Position numbers and translations under genes: made by a program. From Portulaca oleracea (Eukaryota > Streptophyta > Magnoliopsida > Caryophyllales > Portulacaceae): a stretch of 64,000 bases of DNA. The stretch covers positions 8,167,501 to 8,231,500 of the forward strand of contig CM055875.1 of NCBI GenBank assembly GCA_029582165.1, written 5' to 3'. Under the pieces are notes generated by a model that saw only the letters and a list, made by a program, of their open reading frames with translations, had not been told where the DNA came from and searched no databases. Positions 11,665 to 23,451 of the stretch are shown piece after piece. Position 1 is the first letter of the stretch; every line of letters starts with the position of its first letter.

Positions 11665-14111
11665 TTTCGAGTTCGATACTATATTAAAAAAAAAAGTGGG
11701 TTCGTAACAGTTGAAGCTATAAATAAAGAAAGCTAGTTGGGATGCAAAACATGTAAATGCTATTGATAGGGGATATATAGAAAATGCCTAAAAATGATGG
11801 GACAGATGAGGAAAATTGTAAATACTCATATCCACAAAATGATAGAAGGGTGATTTGGTTAAACTATGATTCTATATTGGTTTATGGTGCATGTATGACA
11901 ATTGTTAATATATTTGTATAAGTTATGAGAATAATATTTATCTTTGATATAAATATGTATGACAATTATTAAGCCCGTGTTCTTTAAATTGATAGGTTAG
12001 GTGTAAATATATGTTACTATATATACATTACTTTAAAAATATGTGAATGATTTGTGAATTTTTAGGAAAGTTTAGCATATGTTCCAAATATGGTCCAATA
12101 CCTATTGGCAGCAATGCCCAAATATGCAGAGATTTTTTATTGGTGAACATATTGGCTTAATTGAATAGTCATGTGTTTATCTGTACATTAGGTTATTGTA
12201 TAAATGAATAATTGTTTTGAAAAAAGTGAATATGATAATGTTTGTTATGGTTAAAATGTAATTTTGTTAACTCAAAACCACGTTGAGAAAACTCAATTAA
12301 TGATGATATAAAAGCTTGGAAAATTGTAATTTCACAATATTTTTATTTTTATTTAATAGACCTATAGTTGTTTAATTTATGTCATGAGCACTAAAAATAA
12401 AATGGTGGAGATTTGATATGTTATATAAAGTTGTTGTTGCTAAGATTGGTTGTTTGGTTTGGACTAACTAATATTTGTAACGTTATTGAACAATATTTCG
12501 CTTTTAATTAATAGAGCTATAGTAAGATAAGTTTATTTTGTGTCGTCATCGAAAAACACTAAAACTAAAGTATTGTTTGGACTAACTTTAAATGTAATTG
12601 TACTGTGAGGTGATGAAATAGACTTAGCAGACGTCTACCAACATTAATGTCAAATGTGTTCAATAATTCAAATGTACTAAGTTGGTGTTTCGCGAAATGT
12701 GACTAATAGAGGAAGGCTATGATCTTAGCAAAAAATGGGGACTACTCCCATCTATTTGCAAATACAACCGGACGAATACTGAAAAAACTATACTTTCATA
12801 TACTGCAAGCAGAATAGTGGCCATTTATTGATTAATGAGCTTAAAAATTGAACAGATAGCAGGGAATTGATTACATACTAAGTATATACATGACATTAGA
12901 GTTGCAATGATATTACCTGAACTCAAAACTGAATTTTTAGAGTTTGAATAATGAAATGAGTCCACACGCCACAGTACGATAGTATGAACTGAATATAGCA
13001 TAAACTGAGTAGAGCCTATATATCTGCATGTATATAAGTTGGTCAATGGTCAGTAATAAATTGTATGAGGAAATATACGTAAATTTATTATTTTATGAGG
13101 AAATTCATTCATAGATTGTATGTAGGTATTTGTACTGATCTTATTAACTCATGGAAAAAGAAAGTAATTTATAAACACTCAGTTGGAGAACTTGCCAAAA
13201 AAATGTATACATATAAAAAGTTTAAGAAACATTCCTGTATAGAATACTATATTTCAATTTCACTGGATATCTTTACAATAATTAGAACATGTATTGGTGT
13301 ACGTAGTTCATGAGGCAAGCCATTGATTTACAACTATGGGAAGTTCACTCCGTGCATGAATCAAATATTCGACACCCTTTGCCAATCTCAGCCCATTGTT
13401 AATGTTATTTTAAAAAAAAGGTCGTTTAAATGATATTATCCATGAGTTTCTCGCATCACACCCATTTATTTAATGGTAAGATGCAAAGATTGAAACACAT
13501 CCATGCATGAAATGTAAATGAAAACTCCAACCCCCATTTATATTTAAATAAGAACAGACAGTGGGTTTTTACATTGGCACAATTTTCACATCCACAGGAT
13601 GGGGGCTCTATGTCTTTGTCGGACTAACTGCACCTCGCTGGAGGACCCCAAATCTAAAGTATATATATTTGGCGTCTTCTTGTCATTTTGGTTGTTCTCG
13701 TGAGGTTGCCTCTGTTGTTGATCAGTTCATTCTATTGTCATTTGGCGTCTTCTTGTCATTTTCATGTATTTGCAGTTGAAAGGAGCATACCTTAATTGAA
13801 AAGCCAACTTTTAGGTTGTTGAAAATATCAGCTCAGTCCACACTCCGCACCCAAGTAATAAAAATCGAGAATATATATCTGCATATAAACATACATATAA
13901 ATTTATCAATATTCAACCCAAGGTTTTGGAGAAGATATTTAAAGTTTGATAAAGTAAGAAAAAGTAAGGAAAGGTAATGATAAAATTTGTATTATGTAAG
14001 TTAGTGGTGTAGTAAATATATTTTATATTAAAAGTTTGACTTTGGGTTGAGTGATTTTGAAAGAGTCGAGTAGGATACGGTAATGAACGCTCGAGTATTT
14101 AATTTTTTGTT
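11665..14111. other. Helitron 5' region without recognised genes
   Basis: About 2.4 kb of AT-rich sequence upstream of the Rep start. Short frames here show no recognisable domains. A 21-base phrase beginning TTGGCGTCTTC occurs twice, near 13669 and 13742. It could hold the Helitron 5' untranslated region, promoter and captured DNA, but nothing decisive was seen. Confidence 0.5.
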
Positions 14112-14137
14112 CGGGGCAACGCCCGGATATTTGCCAT
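14112..14137 (+). repeat. Degenerate copy of the Helitron terminal hairpin region
   Basis: Plus-strand bases from CGGGGCAACGCCCGG onward closely match the minus-strand 3' terminus at 4158-4185, but CTAG is replaced by CCAT. It may be an inverted subterminal repeat of the same Helitron or the decayed end of another. Confidence 0.5.
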
Positions 14138-14604
14138 TCGAAATAGAAATACTACACCTATGGATTCAACAACACATGAAGATAAAAAAGAGCACAACGA
14201 ATGCAGTACTCCACTCAGACACGTTGGTAGTCTGCTCAGAATGCAGATCTGAGGTGAGTCCACACTCCATTAATGAGGCCACCCTTCCCTTCAAAAAACA
14301 CATTGTTTTATCTATAAAGCAGGAAACACATGGTAATTATTATCTCAATCTTTGATTGCTTTATTTGTATCCAAGCTTATGCATTTTTGGCCATCAATCA
14401 ATTTGTTTTTTTTTATATTGGTACGACAAACCCAACAACAAAGCAAAGCCCACCCCACAAGGAGCCAAGTCACAACAGCAAAGCAAAACAGAGGCACCAA
14501 GTCCCAGCAGCAAATGAAAACAGAGACAGACGACAGAAAGTTAAAAAAAATAAATAAATAAAGGTCAAAGTGATTTATACTAACAAAACAGAGACACTCA
14601 ATTG

Positions 14605-14751
14605 ACTCTGTTTTGCATTTTTTGGCAATCAATCATGCATATACTAATTTATCCTTGAGCAAAAATTGTGTTGGTTTTACTCTGTTTTGCATTTTTGGCC
14701 ATCAATCATACATATACTAATTTATCATTGAGCAAAAATTGTCTTGGTTGA
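14605..14751. repeat. Tandem duplication, about 74 bp x 2
   Basis: Two adjacent copies begin ACTCTGTTTTGCATTTTT at 14605 and 14679 and differ by a few substitutions and one indel. A third partial relative with GCATTTTTGGCCATCAATCA is at about 14380. Confidence 0.85.
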
Positions 14752-15099
14752 AATTAATAAATCTATTAGTGGAGTGAAAAATTTAAATTTTTCAAGTTAA
14801 CTCTCAGTCAGTGAAAAAGAACAAAGTGAAGAACCGAACAAAATTCTGCAAGGCGAAACAAATTGAAACCAAACTCAAGTGAGCGAAATAATCATAAGGT
14901 TTTGAGCACTGGAAAATTGAAAAATAAAAATCAGGAAACTCAAAATCATAAGAATAAGAATGATTGGAAATGGGGATAAGACAATTGAGATGGGAAGCAT
15001 TGAAATATATAATATCTCCATTTGAAATAATAGATGATGTTGGGAGAAGAACATTTGTTTCGAGAAAGAGTTGGGAGAAGAACATACCAAGCTGGGAAT

Positions 15100-15251
15100 G
15101 TCGTGATTGTATGCAATAGATGATTGTGAATGTCGTGATTGCATGCACATACCAAGGTATGTTCTTCCCTGTAAGATATGAAATTGAAAAGGGAAGAAGG
15201 ATGAATGCCGTGATTGTATGCAATAGATGATTGTGAATGTCGTGATTGCAT
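15100..15251. repeat. Direct repeat of about 46 bp
   Basis: The phrase running from TG-C-CGTGATTGTATGCAATAG to CGTGATTGCAT occurs at 15100-15145 and 15206-15251, nearly identical. Within each copy the CGTGATTG core appears twice. A shorter repeat GTTGGGAGAAGAACAT precedes it at about 15040 and 15070. Confidence 0.85.
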
Positions 15252-15400
15252 TCAATAACTGTCAGCTCCTGTTTCATTCTTTAATTATTATTTTTTTTTG
15301 TAGAGGGTTATACGTGGTCAAGGTTAATGGCTCCTGATTGGTGGGGATTCCTAAAAGCACTGTGGTTGCAGCAGAAGTGATTTTGCTATTATTATAGTAA

Positions 15401-15402
<2 letters not shown>

Positions 15403-15442
<40 letters not shown>
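15403..15442. repeat. (AT)n microsatellite at the LINE A 3' boundary
   Basis: An uninterrupted dinucleotide run of about 40 bases directly at the downstream end of LINE A. It could be the target or a modified LINE tail. Confidence 0.9.
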
Positions 15443-15444
<2 letters not shown>

Positions 15445-15513
15445 CACAAGAAAACAGGTTATATATAACAATATCAATGTAGTTTACAAGAGTGAGGACA
15501 GGATCCCTCGTAA

Positions 15514-18500
15514 TCACATACTAAGTACTGTGTCTACAAGACTTCTGTACTTTTTCCTAGATTTTGCTGCCAGAAGGACCTTGTTCATTACATCATTTTT
15601 CACTAAATTTACTATCACCTGAGGAGTAGCATTGCGAGTTTTGTGGACTCGGTTGTTTCTTTTAGTCCAGATATGGTAGACATACGCTGTGAGGAGAGCG
15701 CAATTCAGATGAGTTTCTTTACTAGTTTTTCGGAGATTGCTCAGATGGTGTTTCCATTCCTGGGTGGTTGATAGATTACCAAGTTCCCAATGTCTCATAG
15801 CCTGCCTCACTTCCTTCCCAAAAGTGCACCCAAGAAAAAGGTGGTCAATACTTTCAGTCTCCAAATCACAATAGGGGCAAAGTTGATTTCCACTAGATTG
15901 CCAACGCATTGTTCTTGCTCTTACATGCAGTTTTCCGTGTAAAAGGACCCAAGTGACATATGATTGGCGTGGGATAGAGAGTGGATTCCAAATGATTGAG
16001 GCCCATCCTACCTCATTCATAATTCCGACGCTCCATATGTATCCTTCTGTCGCATTGTAATCCCGCTTAGTTGTCGTCATCGCCCCTGTCCATTGCCATC
16101 TGTACCCCGGATCACAACCCCATTTGAAGTATTCTTTAACAAGGCAAAGATGCTTGAAGTAGGTGCAGACATCATAAGGGGGTTGATAGTCCCACCAGGA
16201 TGACCCTCGAATATATTTGGCATGAATCCATTTGACCCATAAGTTATCCTCTTTGCTCTGAATTGCCCAAACCAGTCTGGCAATGTCGGCATTGTTCCAG
16301 GATGCAAGATCTTGGAGACCCAGACCGCCCGAATGCTTTGGTCTACAAACAATCCCGCAGGCCACCATAGGGGCTTTTCTATAATGGGAGGAAGAGCCCC
16401 AGAGAAAATTACGACAAAAACGAGTAATTTCTTCATTGGCGTGCTTGGGAATGACGATAATTCTAGCCCAGAAACTATATATCCCCATCAGGACAGAGTT
16501 AGTTAGTGTGACTCTTCCAACATAAGAAATGTGCCTGCTTTCCCATGTTTTGATTCTTGAGAGAATCTTCTCCACAAGAATATTGGCATCATTTTTTATG
16601 AGGTTACTGGAGGATATAGGGATTCCTAGGTATTTGAAGGGAAGCGTACCTTCTCGAAATCCTGTTTCTTCGATGAGAGCAGTGGCTGCATCATTGGGAA
16701 CTCCTCCAATGACCACTTCAGACTTCCCATTAGTAGCGACAAGACCTATGGCTGCTGAGAAGTGGTCGAAAGCCGTCTTAAGGGTTCGAATAGAGACGCT
16801 ATTTGCCGAGGAGATCAGGATCAGATCATCCGCAAAAACAAGGTGAGTGAGCTGCAGACGTCTGCAATTTGGATGATATTTGAAACCCACATGTTTTCTG
16901 ACAAAGTATTGGATAGATCTTGACAGGTATTCCATTGTCAGAACAAAGAGTAGTGGTGACATCGGGTCTCCTTGTCGTAGACCTCTCTTCCCGCTGAAGG
17001 TGGGAGAGGAGATGCGATTAGAGCAAATGGAGAAGGTGGGAGATGTGACACAAGCCATTATGCATTTAATGAGCCATCCTGGAAAACGGTACGCGTGCAG
17101 TGCTTCTTCACTGAAACTCCAATGCACTGAGTAAAATGCTTTTTGGAGATCTATTTTCATCAAGCATCTAGGTGCGATGGTCGAGCAGTTGTAGCCCCTT
17201 ACAATCTCTTGGAAAAGTAGTACATTATGTAGTAGCTGGCGGCCTGGCACAAAAGCCCCTTGGCTTGGGTTGATTAGATCAGGGAAGACCTCTCTTATTC
17301 GTGAGGCGATGATTTTGGTGAGTCTCTTGTAGAAGGTGTTACAACAAGCTATAGGCCGGAACTCAGTAACCTTTCTGGGGTTTGGAACCTTCGGTATTAG
17401 CGCCAAATTAGTAGCATTTAGTTGTCTGAGGAGCTTCCCTGTGAGGAAAAGTTCCTGAGCAGCATCTACGCCAAGGTTTTCTATTTGATTCCAGCAACTT
17501 TTATAAAAACCACTAGAATACCCGTCTGGCCCGGGTGTTTTGTCATTGGGTATGGAGAAAATGACATCCTTTATGTCCTTGTCCATGATTGGCTTACTGA
17601 GTCTGAGTTGTTGCATACCTGTAAGCCGAGGGCCCATATTGAAGATTTCTTCCCTAATGCTGTTTGCTGAAGGTCTGTGTTGCGTAGCAAATTTTTGTAG
17701 AACAAACTGAGTTGTTCATTGACCTCCTGAATTCCTGTGACATTAGTGCCGTTGATGGTTCCAATTTCACGAACGTACATCTGGGAACGCTTCTGTCTCA
17801 TCTTGGCAAAGAATAATTTTGAGCAGCTATCACCCATATCATCCCAAGCCAGTTTACTATGCTGTCGCTTCAGGAGCAGAGATGAGTGTAATATGTCGTA
17901 GTAGTTGCGTCTCTGCTGTTTCTCTTCCTGTTGAAGCGTCGTGTCTATCGGAGCTTGATTGAGCCTATCCTGGAGCTTTGTGAGCTTATCTCTGGCTGCA
18001 ATTTCTTGTGTATAAATATCATAGAATCGATTTCTATGTAAAGCTTGTAACTTCGGACGGAGCTTATGAAGGAATTGTGTTAATTGAAACATTTTGTGAC
18101 CCTCCGGGAGCTCGATTAGTGTGTCTTTAATAAGAGTGTTGTAGCGATCGTCTTTAGTCCACATGTCGCAAAACTTAAACGGTTGCTTCTGTTTCGTCAT
18201 CTCCATGAAGTTGATAGTGATGACTGAATGGTCTGATAGACCACATGCCTTGAATCTAACCTGCATCAAGTCCGTAATTAGGTACCAATGAGCATTCACC
18301 AGAAGGCGATCTATTCTAGATCGAACATGGCCATTGGTCCAGGTGTAGTACGTCCTCGAGTATGGTGGTTCATGCAGGCTACAGTGTTGGACGCATTGTG
18401 TCATTGGCTGAGTCATGAAAGATTCAACTTTGGCTCAACCAATTCTGTCCTCTTCCGACATTATCGCATTAAAGTCACCTAATACAGCCCAAGGACCATC

Positions 18501-18980
18501 CATCCCATCTGTAATCTCTTTAAGAGCCTCCCAAAGAGGTTCTCTCTCACTGAGGTCGTTGTGCCCATAGACCCAAGTTATGTGAAAGATGGTATTGTTT
18601 TGAACAACAATAATTTTCGTATGAATGTGCTGAGCGGAACTCTCAAAAATTTCGACTTCATAGTACCGAGGGTTCCATGCAACCCAAATACGAACTTTCT
18701 GACAATGCTGAATGTTTGTAGTAGAATTCCAATGTTTGAAAACATTGTTTTGGAACTTATTAATGTTTCTCTAGGGGATTTTTGTTTCATATAGTCCAAT
18801 CAGACCCGCCCCCTGTTGCTGCAAGAAGACCCGTAGGTCTTCCTGCTTCTCCGGGCTATTAAGCCCTCTGATGTTCCAGCTGAGTATGTTCTGCATCAGG
18901 GTTTTGTTTGGGATTTTGGGCATTGCCATCAGGCGGTGGTTCAGGTATTGTGTTATCATCTTTGTCCTGTAGGATCTCAA
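15514..18980 (-). pseudogene. LINE A ORF2: endonuclease and reverse transcriptase
   Basis: ORF2 nicks the target and copies the RNA by target-primed reverse transcription. Order: APE-type endonuclease from about 18900 (ILSWNIRGLN; ETKI; GDFNAI near 18460; RSRIDRLLVN; SDHSVI near 18220). Then the RT (IPNDKTPGPDG near 17545, LMKIDLQKAFYSV near 17150, GLRQGDPMSPLLF near 16970, LVFADDLILIS near 16830). A zf-RVT region follows near 15890 (CPYCDLETESIDHLFLGC). The frame ends with no RNase H domain. Stops occur at 18771 and near 18440, and there is one frameshift near 17640. From 17637 to 15514 a frame of 707 residues is open. It overlaps the end of ORF1 by about 100 bases in another frame. Confidence 0.88.
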
Positions 18981-20088
18981 ATCTGTTGGTGTTGACTGTT
19001 TTGTTTGGCTGTGTAGTTGGTCTCCTCACCAAAGAATTTTTTGGCCTACTGAACCCTTCTGCATCAGATGTTTGTTTGGAGTGACCTGTCGTAGGTTTTG
19101 TTTTCTTACTTTCCTCTGTTTTCTTCCTGCACTGATTTTCTTCATGCCTTGTTTTGTGACAGTATTTGCATTGAAGCTTCTTCTTGCAATTAGCTTCCTC
19201 ATGACCGAACATCTTGCAATGTGCACACTGAATTGGTTTCCAGTCATATTGGATGCGTTGCCTCATTAAATTGTCATTGTGGTCCATGTAGTCAACATAT
19301 TCAGGAAAAGCTCCTTTGAGTTGCGTTTCTATGAGGATCCTCGCATATCCCAATTTGACCCTGTCTTTTGTTTGTCTGTCAGTCTTAATAGGGACTCCTA
19401 GGATACTTGCAATTTTTCTTAGGCCTTCATTGCTCCAGAATTTGAAGGGAAGGTCTGGCATGGTTACCCAAATAGGTAGTGAAGCAACTGAATCAATGTC
19501 CATGTCAAGATTTTCATTCCATTCTCTTACAATGAGAGGCTTGCTGTCGAAAAATCCCTGTGTTAGAGGCTTGTCTTTGTCCTCAGTTGACTTAAAACAT
19601 ACCATGTACATTCCCTTTTTGACATCTGATATTTGTTTAATGCCCAATTGTTGCCAAATTCTATGAAGAAATCCATTCATTACTTCATGTGGTGGATTCG
19701 CACCAAGGACACAACAGATGACAGAGTTGTTCCAGTACTCAATGGATTCCATCACATCTTCTTTGTCTAATTTGGTGCATGTCATTCCCTCAACAGTAAC
19801 TGGTGCAACATATTGTAATTGCATCCCTTCGTCCTGATTGAAAAGAGAAACGTAAGTATTCCTCTTTGGTTCTTTATTGAAAGATTCCAGGATAAGTTCT
19901 TCAGCTTATTTTTTCCCTGTTGCGGTTTGGATGACAGTAGTTTGTTCGACGTTCTCAGCTTCCAATTGACCACTATTTTTTAGGTTCCCTTTTAGTTTGG
20001 TCATTTTTGCCACCGGAGTTGGGTTCCGGCCAACCGATTGCGTCTGTCTGGTCATGACCATATCAGAGTCGTTTTCCAAATCGATCAA
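18859..20088 (-). pseudogene. LINE A ORF1: DUF4283 RNA-binding protein with CCHC fingers
   Basis: The nucleic-acid-binding ORF1 protein of plant L1 elements. A DUF4283-type region lies at about 19800-19400 (ESIEYWNNSVICCVLGANPP; LPFKFWS). Two zinc knuckles follow, CAHCKMFGHEEANC and CKYCHKTRHEENQC, near 19230-19130. The tail is polar and low in complexity. One TAA at 19906-19908 breaks an otherwise single frame of about 409 codons, so the protein is nearly intact. It would coat the LINE RNA with ORF2. Confidence 0.82.
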
Positions 20089-20366
20089 TCAGTAAACAGA
20101 ATTGAACAAAACCCAGTTCAGAGCTCAGAATGTTCCCATAATTGAGCAATTGAGCAATCAGCTTCCAATTGACCACTAATAGGTGAATGATAATACAATC
20201 CAGAAGTTTGAGGTTCGTTCAGTATTCCCAGCAACCTGAGAAAGCAATGCAACTCTCTTCTAATTCAAGCAGAATACCCAGCATTCAGAACTCACATTCA
20301 AAGAGCAAGATCTATGTTCATGTTACCCAATTATGCAACACCAAGCCCTCAGCTACTTCCTAGCCT

Positions 20367-23184
20367 ATGATTTTATGCTCTCATTCTGACAAACATTCTT
20401 GCATCATAAATTTATGTCCTGTTTGTCCCAAAGCAAAACAACAAAGGCTCCCATTTCCTTCTAGTTCTATATCTTCAAAACAACCTTTTGACTTTCATAT
20501 TGATGTATGGGGACCATATTCAGTTAAGACCTATATTGGACATAAGTATTTTTTGACTATAGTCGATGACTTTTCAAGGACTACTTGGACTCACTTAATG
20601 ATCATTAAAGATGAGTCATTATCTTTAATTAAGTCTTTCATCCAAATGGTCAAGACTCAATATGACAAAAATGTAAAAGTGATACGATCAGATAATGCCC
20701 TTGAGTTAGGTCTTAGTCATGCATCCAAAAGTTTTTTCTCAAATAACAGAATAATACATCAGACTAGCTGTGGTCAAACCCCACAGCAGAATGGTGTAGT
20801 GGAAAGAAAACACAAGCACCTCTTGGAAGTTGGTCGTTCTTTGCTTTTTCAATCTTGTTTACCCACCAATTTTGGGGTGATTGTCTTCTCACTGCCACTT
20901 TTCTAATAAATAAAATGCCCTCTTTAGTTTTGAACAACAAAACTCCATACGAAGTTTTGTATGGAAAAGTTCCAAATTACAATGGCCTTAGAAGTTTTGG
21001 GTGCCTCTGTTATGTCTCTACCTTTAAGCAAGGAAGGCTCAAGTTACACCCTCGCGCTTTACCTTGTGTCTTTCTGGGTTATCCCTCAGGTACGAAGGCT
21101 TATAAGGTTATGAATCTGACACTAAGCAATTCTTAGTTTCCAGAGACATAATCTTTCATGAAAATATTTTTCCCTTTACATCTAATCAAAGTCATTCTCA
21201 ACCTTCTACTCCTAATCTTGATTATCAAAATTTTATGGCTAATAATGATGTGTTTTCTGACTCTCAGCACTTTAATAGCACATATGATGTTGGTTTTGAT
21301 ATTGCTTCTAATGACATTAGTCAGCCATCTCGTCCACCAGCAATTATTGACAATACTTCAAATGATTTGGTTATAACTTCTCAAGGTAATCAATCCCCTG
21401 ATAATGCGCTACCAACAGCAACACCTCAAAAGCTTCAGTCTTCCCAGTCCCTTGCAGCTCCTAGGTCTGTTAGACGGTGTACAAGAATCCACAAGCCACC
21501 CTCTTATTTGCAGGATTACTCCCTCCTTACTACTTATAATAGCAACCCTCCCATTTGTTTAGCTACTTCTACTAACCTTGCTCTTCAGGCTCCTGTTTTC
21601 AGCTTCTGTACTTTAGCTTCTGAAAGTCAGACTCTTCTTGAATACTTAAACTACACTGAGCCCTCTACATATTCAGAAGCCTCTCAACATCCTGGATGGA
21701 ATGAGGCTATGCAGAAAGAATTCCAGGCCCTAATTTCCAACAATACATGGGAAATCGTCTCTTCACCACCAGGAAAGAAACCAATAGGGTGTAGATGGGT
21801 GTATAAAGTAAAACATCGAGGAGATGGAACGATAGAAAGGTTGAAAGTTAGTCTTGTAGTCAAGGGTTTCACCCAAAAAGAAGGAATTGACTTTAATGAA
21901 ACTTTTTCTCTAGTTATCAAAATGACCACAATAAGGACTCTTATGGCTATTGCTGTAAAAAAGGACTGGCTTTTGCATCAATTGGATGTTAATAATGCCT
22001 TTTTGCATGGCGATCTACATGAGGACATTTATATGAAACTACCCCCAGGATTATCTACTAACATTCCTAATGCAGTATGTAAGCTTAACAGGTCTCTCTA
22101 TGGGCTGAAGCAGGCCTCACGACAATGGTATGCCAAGCTTGCAGAAACGCTATACACTCAAGGTTATCAACATTCTGACAACGACTACTCCTTGTTTTTT
22201 AAGAAAAATGATACTCTTGTTACCTTTCTTGCAGTATATGTTGACGATATTTGACTCACTGGAATTGATATCGAGGAGATACAAAATATCAAGGCCTATC
22301 TAGACAACACCTTCAAGATCAAGGATCTCGGGCGTGCCAACCACTTGGGACTTGAAGTTTTGCAGTCTCCTCAAGGAATGATTCTGACACAGCAAAAATT
22401 CACCAATAATCTCATTAGAGATTTTGACTATGACTAGCTTACTGCTGTTGTCACACCTATAGACAGCAATACCAAACTTCATCGAGATTCAAGAGACTTG
22501 TATGATGATCCTACGCGTTATAGACAGTTGATATGCATGCTCAACTTTCTCACCAATACATGCCCTGACATTATTTTTGCCGTTCAACATCTTAGTCAGT
22601 ACATGCATTCTCCTTGGGTTCCACATTACTAAGGCGCCATTCGCATCATCATATACCTGAAAGGAAATCCATCTCTGGGGATCCTACTTCACAAAGACCC
22701 TACCTTCAATCTTGTGGCTTATTGTGACTCTGATTGGGCCTCCTGTTCTCACACTCGTAAATCAGTTAGTGGATATGTCATTTTCATGGGAAACACACTC
22801 ATCTCGTGGAAATCCAAGAAGCAACAATCCATTAGCCTTTCCTCTGCTGAAGCAGAATATCGCAGTATAAGGCGTTAGGTTGCTGAACTAGCCTGGTTGA
22901 GTCACCTCCTACATGAGCTAACCATCACAGACATTGTCCCAATTCCTGTCAAATGTGATAATCAGGCAGCCATTTATATAGCCCCAAATCCAGTCTAACA
23001 TGACAGAACCAAGCATATAGAGCTTGACTGTCATTTTGTTTGTGCAAAGCTTATGGAAGGCTTGATATCTCTTTCGCATGTTCCCACCACATCTCAGTTA
23101 GCAGACATCCTTACAAAGCCATTGACTGGAGTTCAACACAAGAATCTCTTAAGCAAATTGGGGGTTTTTCAACGACCAATTTGA
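20367..23184 (+). pseudogene. copia pol fragment: integrase, RT, RNase H
   Basis: The remaining part of a copia polyprotein. It starts in the pre-integrase zinc region (CIINLCPVCPKAKQ). The integrase core has HIDVWGP and VDDFSRTTW with catalytic Asp, IRSDNALE, and QQNGVVERKH with Glu. RT from about 21690 shows HPGWNEAMQKEF, RWVYKVK, LDVNNAFLHGDL, SLYGLKQASRQWY, and the YVDDI catalytic pair near 22240. RNase H has AYCDSDWA, SKKQQSISLSSAEAEY, and ADILTKPL near 23105. A frameshift lies near 20880, and stops are at 21134-21136, 22252-22254 and several later sites (near 22436, 22631, 22877 and 22997). Clearly decayed. Confidence 0.88.
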
Positions 23185-23189
23185 GGGGG

Positions 23190-23451
23190 TATTAGGAATA
23201 TAAGACAACAACTTTTACAAGATTATTTGTTTCCTTTTTCTTGTTCTTTAGCTGGTTGTCCTTTAGCTCTTTTTCTTCCTTCTTTCTTTTTCTTCTTGCT
23301 TTCTTGACCGTTTCTTTCCTTCTTTGACTACATAAATACAAGCCCCATGCCTCTGTATCAAAATATATCTCTCATTAATAATATCACATACTACTTTCCT
23401 CGTCTCTTCTCTTAATTATGTATATCTGCTTCCTCCTTCTCTGTGCCAACA
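23190..23451 (+). repeat. 3' LTR of the copia element (about 262 bp)
   Basis: It follows a TTGAGGGGG polypurine tract at 23181-23189. It begins TATTAGGAATATAAG, where the family usually starts with TG, so the second base seems mutated, and ends GCCAACA. A TATA-like ACATAAATA sits near 23331. Short LTRs are usual for several copia lineages. Confidence 0.75.

Larger units (their letters stand above)
4158..14140 (-). mobile_element. Helitron with Rep-helicase and RPA genes
   Basis: A rolling-circle transposon on the minus strand. The 3' end is clear: a GC-rich hairpin followed by CTAG and then T, in an AT-rich target, as expected for A|T insertion. It encodes a Rep/PIF1-helicase polyprotein and an RPA1-like ssDNA-binding protein, the standard plant Helitron gene pair. 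The 5' TC end was not fixed. A degenerate copy of the hairpin region at 14112-14137 suggests the element ends close to 14140, giving a length near 10 kb. No target duplication is expected for this class. Confidence 0.8.
14160..15402. other. Spacer with short tandem duplications, no gene recognised
   Basis: The region between the Helitron and LINE A. Overlapping short frames have no domain signature. The visible structure is the duplications listed separately and a T-rich run near 15290. Confidence 0.5.
15443..20345 (-). mobile_element. LINE A, L1-type non-LTR retrotransposon without RNase H
   Basis: A nearly full-coding LINE on the minus strand with ORF1 and ORF2 in order. No poly-A tail was seen; the 3' end abuts the (AT)n run. 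The 5' end was placed where copia sequence starts and is approximate. ORF2 is closely similar in wording to LINE C at the right end, so both seem to belong to one subfamily distinct from LINE B. No target duplication was identified. Confidence 0.8.
20367..23451 (+). mobile_element. Ty1/copia retrotransposon, 5'-truncated
   Basis: Integrase-RT-RNase H order, diagnostic of copia, followed by a polypurine tract and a short LTR. The 5' LTR, gag and protease are missing: the element starts abruptly at the LINE A 5' boundary, and I did not find the missing half on the other side of LINE A. Confidence 0.88.

Noticed and set aside
13095..13313. 72-codon plus-strand frame
   Set aside because: Low-complexity, AT-driven composition, no domain, lies in the gene-free Helitron leader.
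15100..15251. CRISPR-like direct repeats
   Set aside because: Only two copies, with internal sub-repeats; a simple duplication.
14804..15277. Overlapping minus-strand frames of 101-157 codons
   Set aside because: Three frames overlap the same tandem repeats; the Cys/His/Ser-rich peptides come from the repeated CGTGATTG units, and no conserved motif is seen.
16077..17134. Frames in other phases over the LINE A RT
   Set aside because: Shadows of the real minus-strand RT frame, which carries all motifs.
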